In this document: in pieces, positions 1 through 6,213 of the stretch
Layout of the letters: each line of letters opens with the position of its first letter
Numbering within the stretch: position 1 is the stretch's first letter
NCBI GenBank assembly: GCA_905233695.1
Contig: CAJODN010000001.1
Location: forward strand, 1-64,000
Length of the DNA stretch: 64,000 nucleotides
Direction: 5' to 3'
DNA from: an uncultured Lachnospiraceae bacterium
GTDB lineage: Bacteria > Bacillota > Clostridia > Lachnospirales > Lachnospiraceae
The notes under the pieces: model-generated
Databases searched by the model: none
The model's input: the letters and a program-made list of their open reading frames with translations, nothing else
Told to the model about the DNA's origin: nothing
Translations under genes and position numbers: made by a program

Positions 1-289
1 AATAGTCTCCTTCGTTTATGTTATATATAACATATTTTCTGCAAATAGTCAATATTCTTTGAATTATCAAGACTCTGTCTGGGAATAATAATAATAATAA
101 CTACAGTTTTGACACCAATCGTGACACCAATTCTACACCAATTGCTGTTAAACTATGTGAAAATATGTGATGATATATCAGATTGAAATCTTAAGGATTC
201 CGCGAAATAAAGAGATTTGTAAAGGATTGTTACTTTTGTTTCATTACTATTCATAGGCATCGTCTCCTTTCTCTATTGCAGGAGCCACT
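1..289. promoter_or_regulatory. Intergenic region with palindrome and ACACCAAT repeats
   Basis: No gene is visible before the first small ORF. A perfect 18-bp palindrome (TATGTTATATATAACATA) lies at 17-34. A short AAT trinucleotide run lies around 83-100. Three copies of ACACCAAT occur at 112-119, 124-131 and 135-142, spaced about one helical turn apart, which could be a protein-binding array. No convincing -35/-10 pair was found for the downstream gene. Function is unknown. Confidence 0.4.
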
Positions 290-568
290 ATGCCTAAATC
301 AATAACCCCTGCTTATGTTATATGCCAACACAAGAAGGACGGGACTATTATTCCATTAAAAATCCGCCTTCAAGATGAAGACGGAGAATATCAGTCGTAT
401 TTAGTTAAGTCATATAGGCAAAATGGTATGTCGGCATCAGCGAAGCCTCCACACTATTCGACGGTTATGTTTGAATGTAAGATTAATGCATTCGGACAGG
501 ATAAGATTATTGGCATCAGCTATAATTATACGGATGGATTATGGAAGGTATTGGAGAGATCCTTATAA
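290..568 (+). CDS. Small hypothetical protein, 92 aa, first of two local copies
   Basis: I do not recognise this family. The protein is small, soluble-looking and probably mostly beta, with no signal peptide or membrane segment. The ATG follows a GCAGGAG ribosome site. The N-terminal block (about residues 10-45, containing CQHKKDG, IPLKIRLQDE and YLVKSYRQ) recurs nearly unchanged in a frameshifted copy at 5489-5640, so this is the intact member of a duplicated pair. It ends 5 bp before the end of the converging nuclease tail. The repeated presence of the family in this short stretch suggests an accessory, mobile or defence-linked gene, but that is inference. Confidence 0.6.
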   Translation: MPKSITPAYVICQHKKDGTIIPLKIRLQDEDGEYQSYLVKSYRQNGMSASAKPPHYSTVMFECKINAFGQDKIIGISYNYTDGLWKVLERSL

Positions 569-573
569 CCTTT

Positions 574-816
574 TTATGGCTTACAATTACCGCATGGCTC
601 ATAGCCTTGATTTATTAACTCCTCTCGACTTCCGGAGAAGAATTGTCTGTTCTTTTCTTTCATTTTGTTTACTGAGTCACAATCAGGCTTGTGGAATTTC
701 TTGGTATTTGTGTTAAGGACATAGTCTGATGTTACGTTTTCAGCCGAATTAGCGTTATTGGTTACAGGATTAGTCTCAGAGACTTTGCTGTCACCGGTAG
801 CATAGTCTATGTCTAT
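574..816 (-). pseudogene. Cut-off C-terminal tail of the nuclease (metal-binding-like)
   Basis: Reading on past the TGA at 817-819 in the same frame gives 80 more codons before TAA at 574-576. This tail starts IDIDYATGDS, then a Ser/Asn-rich linker, then a Cys/His segment (YVLNTNTKKFHKPDC, later YEPCGNCKP). The tail resembles the small Ada-like or zinc-ribbon domain that often ends clostridial secreted nucleases of this type. The frame is kept and the residues look conserved, so the stop is recent, or is read through. The simplest reading is a short in-frame deletion just before IDIDY that created TGA. Confidence 0.75.
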
Positions 817-1539
817 TCAATACACGCAGAAGTTTATACCTTTGCCATTATCCTCAACGGAATGTGCTTCCATAAGGACTCCGGATGCCACGAGGTTCTC
901 ACCCTCGAATATTGGTGTTACGCGATACAGCACATGATTGTTGGTGCGTTCTGCGTAATCGCATACCTTGTTTTCAAAAGGCAGCATACCTTCTACATTC
1001 ATATATCTTGTGCCGGTTATTAAGTTCTTCTCATTTGCATTTTCACCTGCAAGCTGATATGCAATAAGATGGCACCTGTTATACAAATAATTTCCATCCA
1101 CTAATTCGTGGTAATTGGCTGTATGCCAGCCGGATGGTCTTATCTGTCCTATCTTGCCTCTTTCTTCGGTTGGCATAAGGTCTTTACATATATTTGCATA
1201 TGCCATACCGCAACGACCGTAAGCATCAAGGTTACTGTATATTTCAAATGCTCCTGTGTTCCTTCTGTCGTCTTCGTCAAAGAATGGCACATTTCCGTTA
1301 ATCTCAACATAAGGCATGCCGGAATATGCCGGAACAGATGCAAGATCTATGACGCTTTTCTTATTGTCCGGTTTTGATGTTTCTTCCTTGGTGGTGTTAT
1401 CAGCTACTGTTTTGTTGACAGCTTCAGTGGTGTTAAGCTGAGTTGTAGTATCGCTTTTACCACATCCACAGCCGGATACTAGTAACGAGAAGACAACAAT
1501 TGTAATTAAAAGAAAACTGTAAAGTCTTTTCATAATCAT
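817..1539 (-). CDS. Secreted lipoprotein DNA/RNA non-specific endonuclease, C-terminally truncated
   Basis: Predicted extracytoplasmic nuclease that would degrade nucleic acid at the cell surface. Residues 1-25 form a lipoprotein signal with lipobox LVSGC. A low-complexity Thr/Lys/Asp linker follows (about 28-60). The His-Me finger nuclease domain is about 70-240: YNRCHLIAYQL holds the catalytic His and is followed by ENANEKNLITGTRYMN, typical of the EndA/NucA-like family. The usual RGH triplet reads RCH, which many Clostridia homologues appear to share. The ATG is preceded by GGAG with 7-nt spacing. Translation stops at TGA after FCVY, before the VYNVQPG-type strand I would expect, and the missing tail follows in frame (574-816). 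Whether the shortened enzyme is active is uncertain. Confidence 0.85.
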   Translation of the reverse strand: MIMKRLYSFLLITIVVFSLLVSGCGCGKSDTTTQLNTTEAVNKTVADNTTKEETSKPDNKKSVIDLASVPAYSGMPYVEINGNVPFFDEDDRRNTGAFEIYSNLDAYGRCGMAYANICKDLMPTEERGKIGQIRPSGWHTANYHELVDGNYLYNRCHLIAYQLAGENANEKNLITGTRYMNVEGMLPFENKVCDYAERTNNHVLYRVTPIFEGENLVASGVLMEAHSVEDNGKGINFCVY

Positions 1540-1600
1540 ATCAATTCTCCGCTGAAATGCTGGATTTCATGTTGGATAATCTGTGCCCCATTTATGATTG

Positions 1601-2251
1601 TCATAGCCTATCGATAATCTTCAATATATCGTTCGGCGAATCAGCAAACTCTGTCGCACCGGATTCTACCAGAAAATCCTTATCCCTGAAGCCCCACAAA
1701 ACAGATATGCAAGTAAGATTAGAGTTCCTAGCTGTAGCAAGATCCACTTCGGAATCTCCTATATAAATTGCCATATCCTTCGAGCTATCTAGCTCCTTCA
1801 ACGCTTCATCAACCATGTCCGGCGCCGGCTTTCTTCTGACACCATCCTTTTCGCCTACGACAACATCTACGCATTCTTTAAAGAACTTCTCATACAGTTC
1901 CTGAACTGCCGAGTCAATTTTATTAGATACTATCGCCTGCTTGTAGCCACGATTCTTAAGTGTCATCATCACATCTATAATACCTTCGTATGGTCTTGTT
2001 TTATCCATACAATGCTTGTCATAATGCTCTTTAAATACGGGCAGCATCTTATCGATAAGTTCTGCCGGCGTGTCATTATCTACAACCTCTTCAAATGCGT
2101 ATCTTACTCCATTACCGAATGCATGCCTATATTCCTCTATGGTGTGAGACTTAAGATTAAACATTTCCAATGTATAATTCATAGATGTCTTAAGATCATA
2201 GAGCGTATTAAGCACGGTTCCATCCATATCCCATATAATTGTGTTAAGCAT
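1601..2251 (-). CDS. HAD-family hydrolase, phosphoglycolate phosphatase-like
   Basis: Soluble phosphatase of the haloacid dehalogenase superfamily, 216 aa. Motif I is WDMDGTVLNT with nucleophile Asp8 and acid/base Asp10. Motif II is IVSNK (Ser/Thr), motif III is a Lys in the RRKPAPDMV stretch, and motif IV is YIGDSEVDLATA. A helical cap lies between motifs I and II (about 16-85), as in Gph/PgmB-type enzymes. Substrate cannot be read from sequence. The start at 2251 was chosen because GGGGAGA lies 7 nt upstream; the longer start would overlap the HD gene. The first bases of this gene and its ribosome site form a 32-bp repeat found again at 14313-14344. Confidence 0.85.
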   Translation of the reverse strand: MLNTIIWDMDGTVLNTLYDLKTSMNYTLEMFNLKSHTIEEYRHAFGNGVRYAFEEVVDNDTPAELIDKMLPVFKEHYDKHCMDKTRPYEGIIDVMMTLKNRGYKQAIVSNKIDSAVQELYEKFFKECVDVVVGEKDGVRRKPAPDMVDEALKELDSSKDMAIYIGDSEVDLATARNSNLTCISVLWGFRDKDFLVESGATEFADSPNDILKIIDRL

Positions 2252-2264
2252 CTTGCTTTCTCCC
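2233..2264. repeat. 32-bp repeat, copy 1
   Basis: The stretch covering the ribosome site and first codons of the HAD gene matches 14313-14344 at 31 of 32 positions, in the same orientation. At the second site it encodes the last residues of an unrelated small membrane protein. Confidence 0.75.
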
Positions 2265-2729
2265 CTATTCAATTCCCAACTCTTTTCGAAGGCATTCATA
2301 CCTAGATTTCTCTTTATCTTTTACCGTCTTAGACAAGTCGTTCATACAATGATGAATGACGTCCGCATCTTTTAATACTTCATCCATCGGACCATCGACA
2401 ACATGCTTATCATCATGATGATATATTGCAGAACAGATGATGTCTGTCTCTTCTTCGTCAGTTAACTGTAATTCTTCAAGTATTGATCTTGCCAGCTCAG
2501 CTCCTTTATGAGCATGGTCATCATAGGAACCACTCTTATACGCATACAGGTCATGAAGCATGGCTGCCATAGATGAAAGCTCCGAATCAAGACCTCTCTT
2601 CTCTGCAAGAATTGTAGCTGCAAGTGATACGCCGTAGAGGTGTATGATGGCACTGTTTCTCTTATCCTCGTCTTCTAGCTGATTCAGTTCATTGTTAACA
2701 TAATTACGTAGTTCTTTTAATCTTCCCAT
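2265..2729 (-). CDS. HD-domain phosphohydrolase
   Basis: Small metal-dependent phosphohydrolase (154 aa). The HD signature is seen as His30, His59-Asp60 (AAMLHDLYAY), His85 region (YDDHAHKGAEL) and a distal IYHHDDKH and LKDADVIHH, all helical. This is the arrangement of single-domain HD proteins of the YqeK/uncharacterised type; the substrate is unknown. The start at 2729 has AGGAGG at good spacing. The stop is 13 bp before the start of the HAD gene, so the two are probably co-transcribed. The CYTH remnant ends 22 bp upstream. Confidence 0.82.
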   Translation of the reverse strand: MGRLKELRNYVNNELNQLEDEDKRNSAIIHLYGVSLAATILAEKRGLDSELSSMAAMLHDLYAYKSGSYDDHAHKGAELARSILEELQLTDEEETDIICSAIYHHDDKHVVDGPMDEVLKDADVIHHCMNDLSKTVKDKEKSRYECLRKELGIE

Positions 2730-2751
2730 GTCTGTCCTCCTATCTTTTCTC

Positions 2752-3044
2752 TTATATTTCAAAACCATTAACAGCTAATGAGCGATTCGTATATCTCTTA
2801 TCATGTGTAACTTCCTTAATTACAGAAATACACTTTGGAAACACATAGGATTCTTCCTCACTTGTAAGCTCCACCTCAGCAAATGCCCATTCTGTCCACT
2901 CTCGAAAACCATCAATCTCGACAACATGCTTCCCGGATGGAATACAGTATCTGTTCTTATAAATTGTATTTGAGTTCGGAAGCTTTTCCTTAGTGAGATT
3001 CTCATACTCCTCTTTAGAAATCTCCTTCTCTTGTTCTATTCTTG
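2752..3044 (-). pseudogene. Remnant of CYTH-domain triphosphatase
   Basis: In the frame shifted by one from the end of the exonuclease there is an open segment containing IEQEKEISKEEYENL, then NTIYKNRYCIPSGKHVVEID, then AFAEVELTSEEE, then KEVTHDKRYTNRSLA and a TAA at 2752. These are the central and C-terminal strands of a bacterial CYTH (tunnel-fold triphosphatase) protein. The family's opening motif EIERKFL is present as EIERKLLI but lies in the exonuclease frame just upstream. The stretch between these two parts, which would carry the Arg-rich strands, is missing. The gene is therefore broken by an internal deletion plus frameshift. Confidence 0.7.
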
Positions 3045-3626
3045 TTATATCAGTAATTTTCTTTCTATTTCCAACGGTTCTTTTATACTATTCCCCAATC
3101 TCTCAAACACTTCTTGGTTCATGCGACAATCATTTAGGGCTCGGTGAGCTCCCTCTGTTGAAATGTTAAAGTATTCTGCCATGTCCACTAACTTATGATG
3201 AGGTAACTTAGGGACACACTTTCTTGAAAGATAAAGCGTATCCACATAATTGTTAGTTAGTGTCTCGCCGTAGACATCTCTGCACTCTCTATAAAGAAAT
3301 TTCATATCAAATGCATGAATATTATGACCTACAAGAATGCTGTCGCCCACAAAATCAATAAAATCCGGCAACACTTCATCAAATGTCCTTGCGTCACATA
3401 CCATATCATCAAATATTCCATTAACCCGACTTGCGTAATATGGAATGCTACATTCCGGATTGACAAGCTCTGAAAACTCATCCACAACTTTGCTGTCTAA
3501 TACCTTAACAGCTGATATCTCAATAATGCGATCCTTCTTCCATGAAACACCTGTAGTCTCCAAATCAAACACTACGTAATCCAGAACATATTTATTAATC
3601 ATTTGTCCTTTTCTTCTACCTAGCAT
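3045..3626 (-). CDS. DnaQ-like 3'-5' exonuclease (epsilon/PolC type)
   Basis: DEDDh exonuclease of 193 aa. ExoI is VFDLETTG (Asp21, Glu23), ExoII is LVGHNIHAFDMKFL, and ExoIII is GAHRALNDCRMN with catalytic His and Asp. Such stand-alone exonucleases trim DNA or RNA 3' ends; the exact substrate is unknown. Two starts are possible: 3626 (GGAG with 5-nt spacing) or 3602 (AAGGA, tighter spacing, closer to the usual family start). The last residues EPLEIERKLLI are not exonuclease but the opening of the decayed CYTH gene, so the original stop has been lost or the two genes were fused by the deletion. Confidence 0.83.
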   Translation of the reverse strand: MLGRRKGQMINKYVLDYVVFDLETTGVSWKKDRIIEISAVKVLDSKVVDEFSELVNPECSIPYYASRVNGIFDDMVCDARTFDEVLPDFIDFVGDSILVGHNIHAFDMKFLYRECRDVYGETLTNNYVDTLYLSRKCVPKLPHHKLVDMAEYFNISTEGAHRALNDCRMNQEVFERLGNSIKEPLEIERKLLI

Positions 3627-3650
3627 AACATCTCCATGTCATCATTTGTT

Positions 3651-3981
3651 TTATTCCGATTTTCGCATTCTCTGCATAATATCTTCGCCGTATGTATTAA
3701 GCCACTTACGCTTCTCTTTATAGTCAGGAATCATTATCTCTACCTCTTTCCAAAAGTCTGGAATGATTCATATGCTTTCTATGAGCGAGTTCATGTACTA
3801 CCACATAATCCCTGACATCACTCGGTGCAAGCATCAGAAGGCAGTTAAAGTTAAGATTACCTTTTGAACTACAGCTTCCCCAACGAGTCTTCTGACAGCG
3901 AATTGTTATTCTTCTGTTAAAGGCTCTGTCAATCTCTATGGCAATAGATTTGCGTTTGCTTCTGACTAGTTTGTATTCCAT
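3651..3981 (-). pseudogene. Broken YgjP-type (SprT/M48-like) metallopeptidase
   Basis: The open part (3724-3981) begins MEYKLVRSKRKSIAIEI and continues at once with the zinc-peptidase core: ITIRCQKTRWGSCSSKGNL, then VVVHELAHRKHMNHS (HExxH). In intact YgjP proteins roughly 90 residues separate these two parts, so a large internal deletion is implied. After HMNHS the frame is lost. Shifting frame restores PDFWKEVEIMIPDYKEKRKW and TYGEDIMQRMRKSE, ending at TAA 3651-3653. This is what a 2-nt deletion would give. Two independent lesions make it a clear pseudogene. Its 5' end is repeated at 5117-5176. Confidence 0.78.
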
Positions 3982-4103
3982 TCAATAATCCTACTGCTTG
4001 GCTCTTATTACACTTAGCACTTCTACGATTTACTCTTTCTGTCTTCTGTTAATAAAGTATTAATAATTATTAACAAAACTTTATAATTTGTTCGATTGTA
4101 TTC

Positions 4104-4123
4104 ATTATAACATATGTTATAAT
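4104..4123 (+). promoter_or_regulatory. 20-bp perfect palindrome overlapping -10 box
   Basis: ATTATAACATATGTTATAAT is a perfect inverted repeat whose right end is an extended -10 (TG then TATAAT at 4118-4123). The -35 is weak. The overlap would let a dimeric repressor block the promoter of the Rpn-like gene that starts 100 bp downstream. No regulator gene lies nearby. Confidence 0.5.
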
Positions 4124-4224
4124 ATCTCCAATGAACCATTCTGATTCATGCATAAGTAATCGCTTATGCTATTCCCACATTGTAGGAATTACTAATAATA
4201 TATTTATATGAGGAGGCAATGCTT

Positions 4225-5094
4225 ATGGCAAACAACACACAACTTGATAACACTGATTGGAGGAACGCCACCGGTCCTATTGACTACACGATGACCAACG
4301 ATGTGATGTTCCGAATGGTTCTCCAATCGAATGAAAAGGTTCTTAGAGGATTGATAAGCTCTATGATGCATATTCCTAAAAAGGATATTGATACTGTAGA
4401 AGTACTCAATCCAATAATTCTAGGTGCATCATTAGACGATAAAACGCACGTTCTTGATATCAACATCAAGTTGAATGACTCTTCCCTTATCAATCTCGAA
4501 ATGCAGGTTCTTAACGAAGGCAACTGGGAAAACCGCTCCCTAAGCTATCTATGCCGTGCATTTGACAATATACAAAAAGGTATGGACTATAATTCAACTA
4601 GCGAAGTTACACACATAGGCTTCTTAGACTTCGATTTGTTTCCAGATGACGACGAATTCTATAGCAAATATATGCTTCTTAATGTCAAAACTCACAGGAT
4701 TTATAATGACAAATTCCGTCTGAATGTGTTATCATTAAGACGAGTAAACAACGCAACTGACGAAGATAAGAAGTGGCATATCAACGAGTGGACAAGGCTC
4801 TTCAAAGCAAAAACTTGGGAGGATCTCAAAATGATTGCAAAGAACAATGAAGTATACTCCGAAATGGCTGATTCAATGTATATTCAGAATACCGATGCAC
4901 GTATACGAGAAATATGTGAAGCACGCCGTGAGGCTAAGGTACACGAGGAGTATGTCAAACAAAAATTCAATGAACAACACGCCATGCTTCAAGAAAAGGA
5001 CGGCATCATTCAGGAAAAGGACGCCATCATTCAGGAAAAGGACGCTCTCATCGAAGAACTCCAAGTCAAGCTCGCCAGCCTGGAACAGTCCTGA
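4225..5094 (+). CDS. Rpn/PDDEXK-family nuclease-transposase with variable coiled-coil tail
   Basis: Member of the Rpn / PD-(D/E)XK nuclease family transposase group (289 aa), DNA endonucleases linked to RecA-independent gene mobilisation. The N-terminal part carries the typical TNDVMFRMVL segment. The nuclease core is about residues 75-105, with an Asp in HVLDINIKL and Glu-x-Gln in INLEMQV. The middle part (120-235) is the usual alpha/beta region. The tail (236-289) is a charged coiled coil with a heptad repeated three times (QEKDGII, QEKDAII, QEKDALI). The start at 4225 is 8 nt after AGGAGG; the upstream ATG at 4219 is too close. The gene lies among decayed fragments, which fits a mobile or mobilising role, but no terminal repeats were seen. 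Confidence 0.85.
   Translation: MANNTQLDNTDWRNATGPIDYTMTNDVMFRMVLQSNEKVLRGLISSMMHIPKKDIDTVEVLNPIILGASLDDKTHVLDINIKLNDSSLINLEMQVLNEGNWENRSLSYLCRAFDNIQKGMDYNSTSEVTHIGFLDFDLFPDDDEFYSKYMLLNVKTHRIYNDKFRLNVLSLRRVNNATDEDKKWHINEWTRLFKAKTWEDLKMIAKNNEVYSEMADSMYIQNTDARIREICEARREAKVHEEYVKQKFNEQHAMLQEKDGIIQEKDAIIQEKDALIEELQVKLASLEQS
4990..5052 (+). repeat. Three 21-bp tandem repeats inside the Rpn-like gene
   Basis: Units at 4990-5010, 5011-5031 and 5032-5052 are nearly identical and each encodes one heptad of the coiled coil. Slippage would change the length by whole heptads without breaking the frame. Confidence 0.85.
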
Positions 5095-5116
5095 CATAAC
5101 GAATAAATATCTATCT

Positions 5117-5176
5117 CTATGGCAATAGAGCAATAGATTTGCGTTTGCTTCTGATTAGTTTGAGTTCACAATTCAT
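5117..5176 (-). pseudogene. Second YgjP N-terminal stub
   Basis: Encodes 19 codons including LKLIRSKRKSIA, nearly identical to the start of the broken YgjP gene at 3981. An 8-bp tandem duplication (GCAATAGA twice on the plus strand) shifts the frame and creates an immediate TAG. It starts within the stop of the 53-residue ORF upstream. The matching DNA at 3932-3973 and 5113-5162 lies either side of the Rpn-like gene. Confidence 0.7.
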
Positions 5177-5327
5177 TGTACTTATCCGCCTTACCCTTTG
5201 CCTTATTAATCGGATATTTTTTCTCGTTCTGATCCATCTTCCTGTTGACAATTTCATCAACATCAAAACTGTATTCCTCGTTACTATATTTATTGTTTTT
5301 AAAATCCCCTTCAATTACTTTAAACAT
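5166..5327 (-). CDS. Small hypothetical ORF, 53 aa
   Basis: An ATG preceded by AAGGA (6-nt spacing) opens 53 codons of charged sequence (MFKVIEGDFKNNKYSNEEYS, later DEIVNRKMDQNEKKYPINKA). There is no signal peptide or membrane segment and I do not recognise the family. Its stop overlaps the start of the YgjP stub, so the two look like an ancient operon pair. It may itself be a fragment of a longer gene. Confidence 0.35.
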   Translation of the reverse strand: MFKVIEGDFKNNKYSNEEYSFDVDEIVNRKMDQNEKKYPINKAKGKADKYNEL

Positions 5328-5431
5328 ATTCTATCCTTACTCCGAAACCAATATAAAACATCATACTTTATTCAGATAATACTTCTTTATTATACCATAA
5401 CAAATGCTTAAACGCCCTCGAACATTCGTTC

Positions 5432-5460
5432 TTGACATGTTCGATTTACGGTTTTATAAT
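5432..5460 (+). promoter_or_regulatory. Consensus sigma-A promoter upstream of the frameshifted small gene
   Basis: TTGACA at 5432-5437 and TATAAT at 5455-5460 with exactly 17 bp between them. It is followed by AGGAAGGAGG at 5475-5484 and ATG at 5489. Confidence 0.8.
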
Positions 5461-5488
5461 AGGGATACACTTTAGGAAGGAGGTCGCC

Positions 5489-5640
5489 ATGTCAGCACAT
5501 TTCAACCATCAACAATCACTTGATGTTATATGCCAACATAAGAAGGACGGAAGTATTATTCCATTAAAAATCCGCCTTCAGGATGAAGAAGGAGTATCAG
5601 TCGTATTTAGTTAAGTTATATAGGCAAAGTGTAGCTATAT
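5489..5640 (+). pseudogene. Frameshifted second copy of the 92-aa small gene
   Basis: The first 34 codons match the gene at 290 (CQHKKDGSIIPLKIRLQDEE), then a 2-nt deletion relative to that copy sends the frame to a stop at 5612-5614. In the next frame the similarity resumes (EYQSYLVKLYRQS) and ends near 5637, against the end of trpG. The last 45 residues of the family are absent. Promoter and ribosome site are intact and strong, so a 41-residue peptide is probably still made. Confidence 0.75.
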
Positions 5641-5644
5641 GCTA

Positions 5645-6211
5645 TTATACATTAATAAAATTCTCAAGGATCTTCTTACCATCTTCCGTTAGTATTGATT
5701 CCGGATGGAATTGTAAGCCATACACTTCATATTCAGTATGCTTAACTCCCATAATCTCATCATCGTCATTAGCCTTAGCTATTATCTTGAAGGTATCGGG
5801 CAAGTCTGAAGATACACTAAGAGAATGATACCTTGCAACTTCTATATTGTCATCTAATCCCTCGAATATCTTACATGAATTATCAATACTTGCAACTGAC
5901 TTCTTACCATGCATAAGACGAGCGGCATGACCAACATTTCCCCCAAATGCTTCGCATATAGCTTGATGTCCGAGGCATACTCCGAGAATCGGTATCTTGG
6001 ATGCATACTCTCTTACAACATCTTCGCATATGCCTGCATCACCCGGGCGTCCCGGACCGGGACTTAGTATTATATGGCTTGGTGCCATTCTTCTTATCTC
6101 GGCAAGGCTTATATCATCATTTCTTACAACTCTGATATCAGGGTTGATACTTCCCAACATCTGGTAGAGATTATATGAGAAGCTATCGTAATTATCTATT
6201 AGTAAAATCAT
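5645..6211 (-). CDS. trpG: Anthranilate synthase component II (glutamine amidotransferase)
   Basis: Class I glutamine amidotransferase that feeds ammonia to TrpE for anthranilate synthesis; in organisms with one copy it can also serve PabB. The catalytic triad is visible: Cys79 in GVCLGHQAI, and His169 and Glu171 in FHPES. The oxyanion-hole segment SPGPGRP is at about 50-56. The length of 188 aa is normal. It is the last gene of the trp operon and starts 3 bp after the trpE stop, so translation is probably coupled. Confidence 0.95.
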   Translation of the reverse strand: MILLIDNYDSFSYNLYQMLGSINPDIRVVRNDDISLAEIRRMAPSHIILSPGPGRPGDAGICEDVVREYASKIPILGVCLGHQAICEAFGGNVGHAARLMHGKKSVASIDNSCKIFEGLDDNIEVARYHSLSVSSDLPDTFKIIAKANDDDEIMGVKHTEYEVYGLQFHPESILTEDGKKILENFINV

Positions 6212-6213
6212 AG

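Noticed and set aside
423-716. Plus-strand ORF of 97 codons
   Set aside because: It overlaps the 92-aa gene and runs antisense to the conserved nuclease tail; no ribosome site.
817-819. In-frame TGA read as selenocysteine
   Set aside because: No SECIS-like hairpin is evident just after it and homologues of this nuclease are not known to need selenocysteine; a stop from a small deletion is simpler.
4990-5052. CRISPR-like repeat array
   Set aside because: Units are directly adjacent with no spacers and code for heptads in frame.
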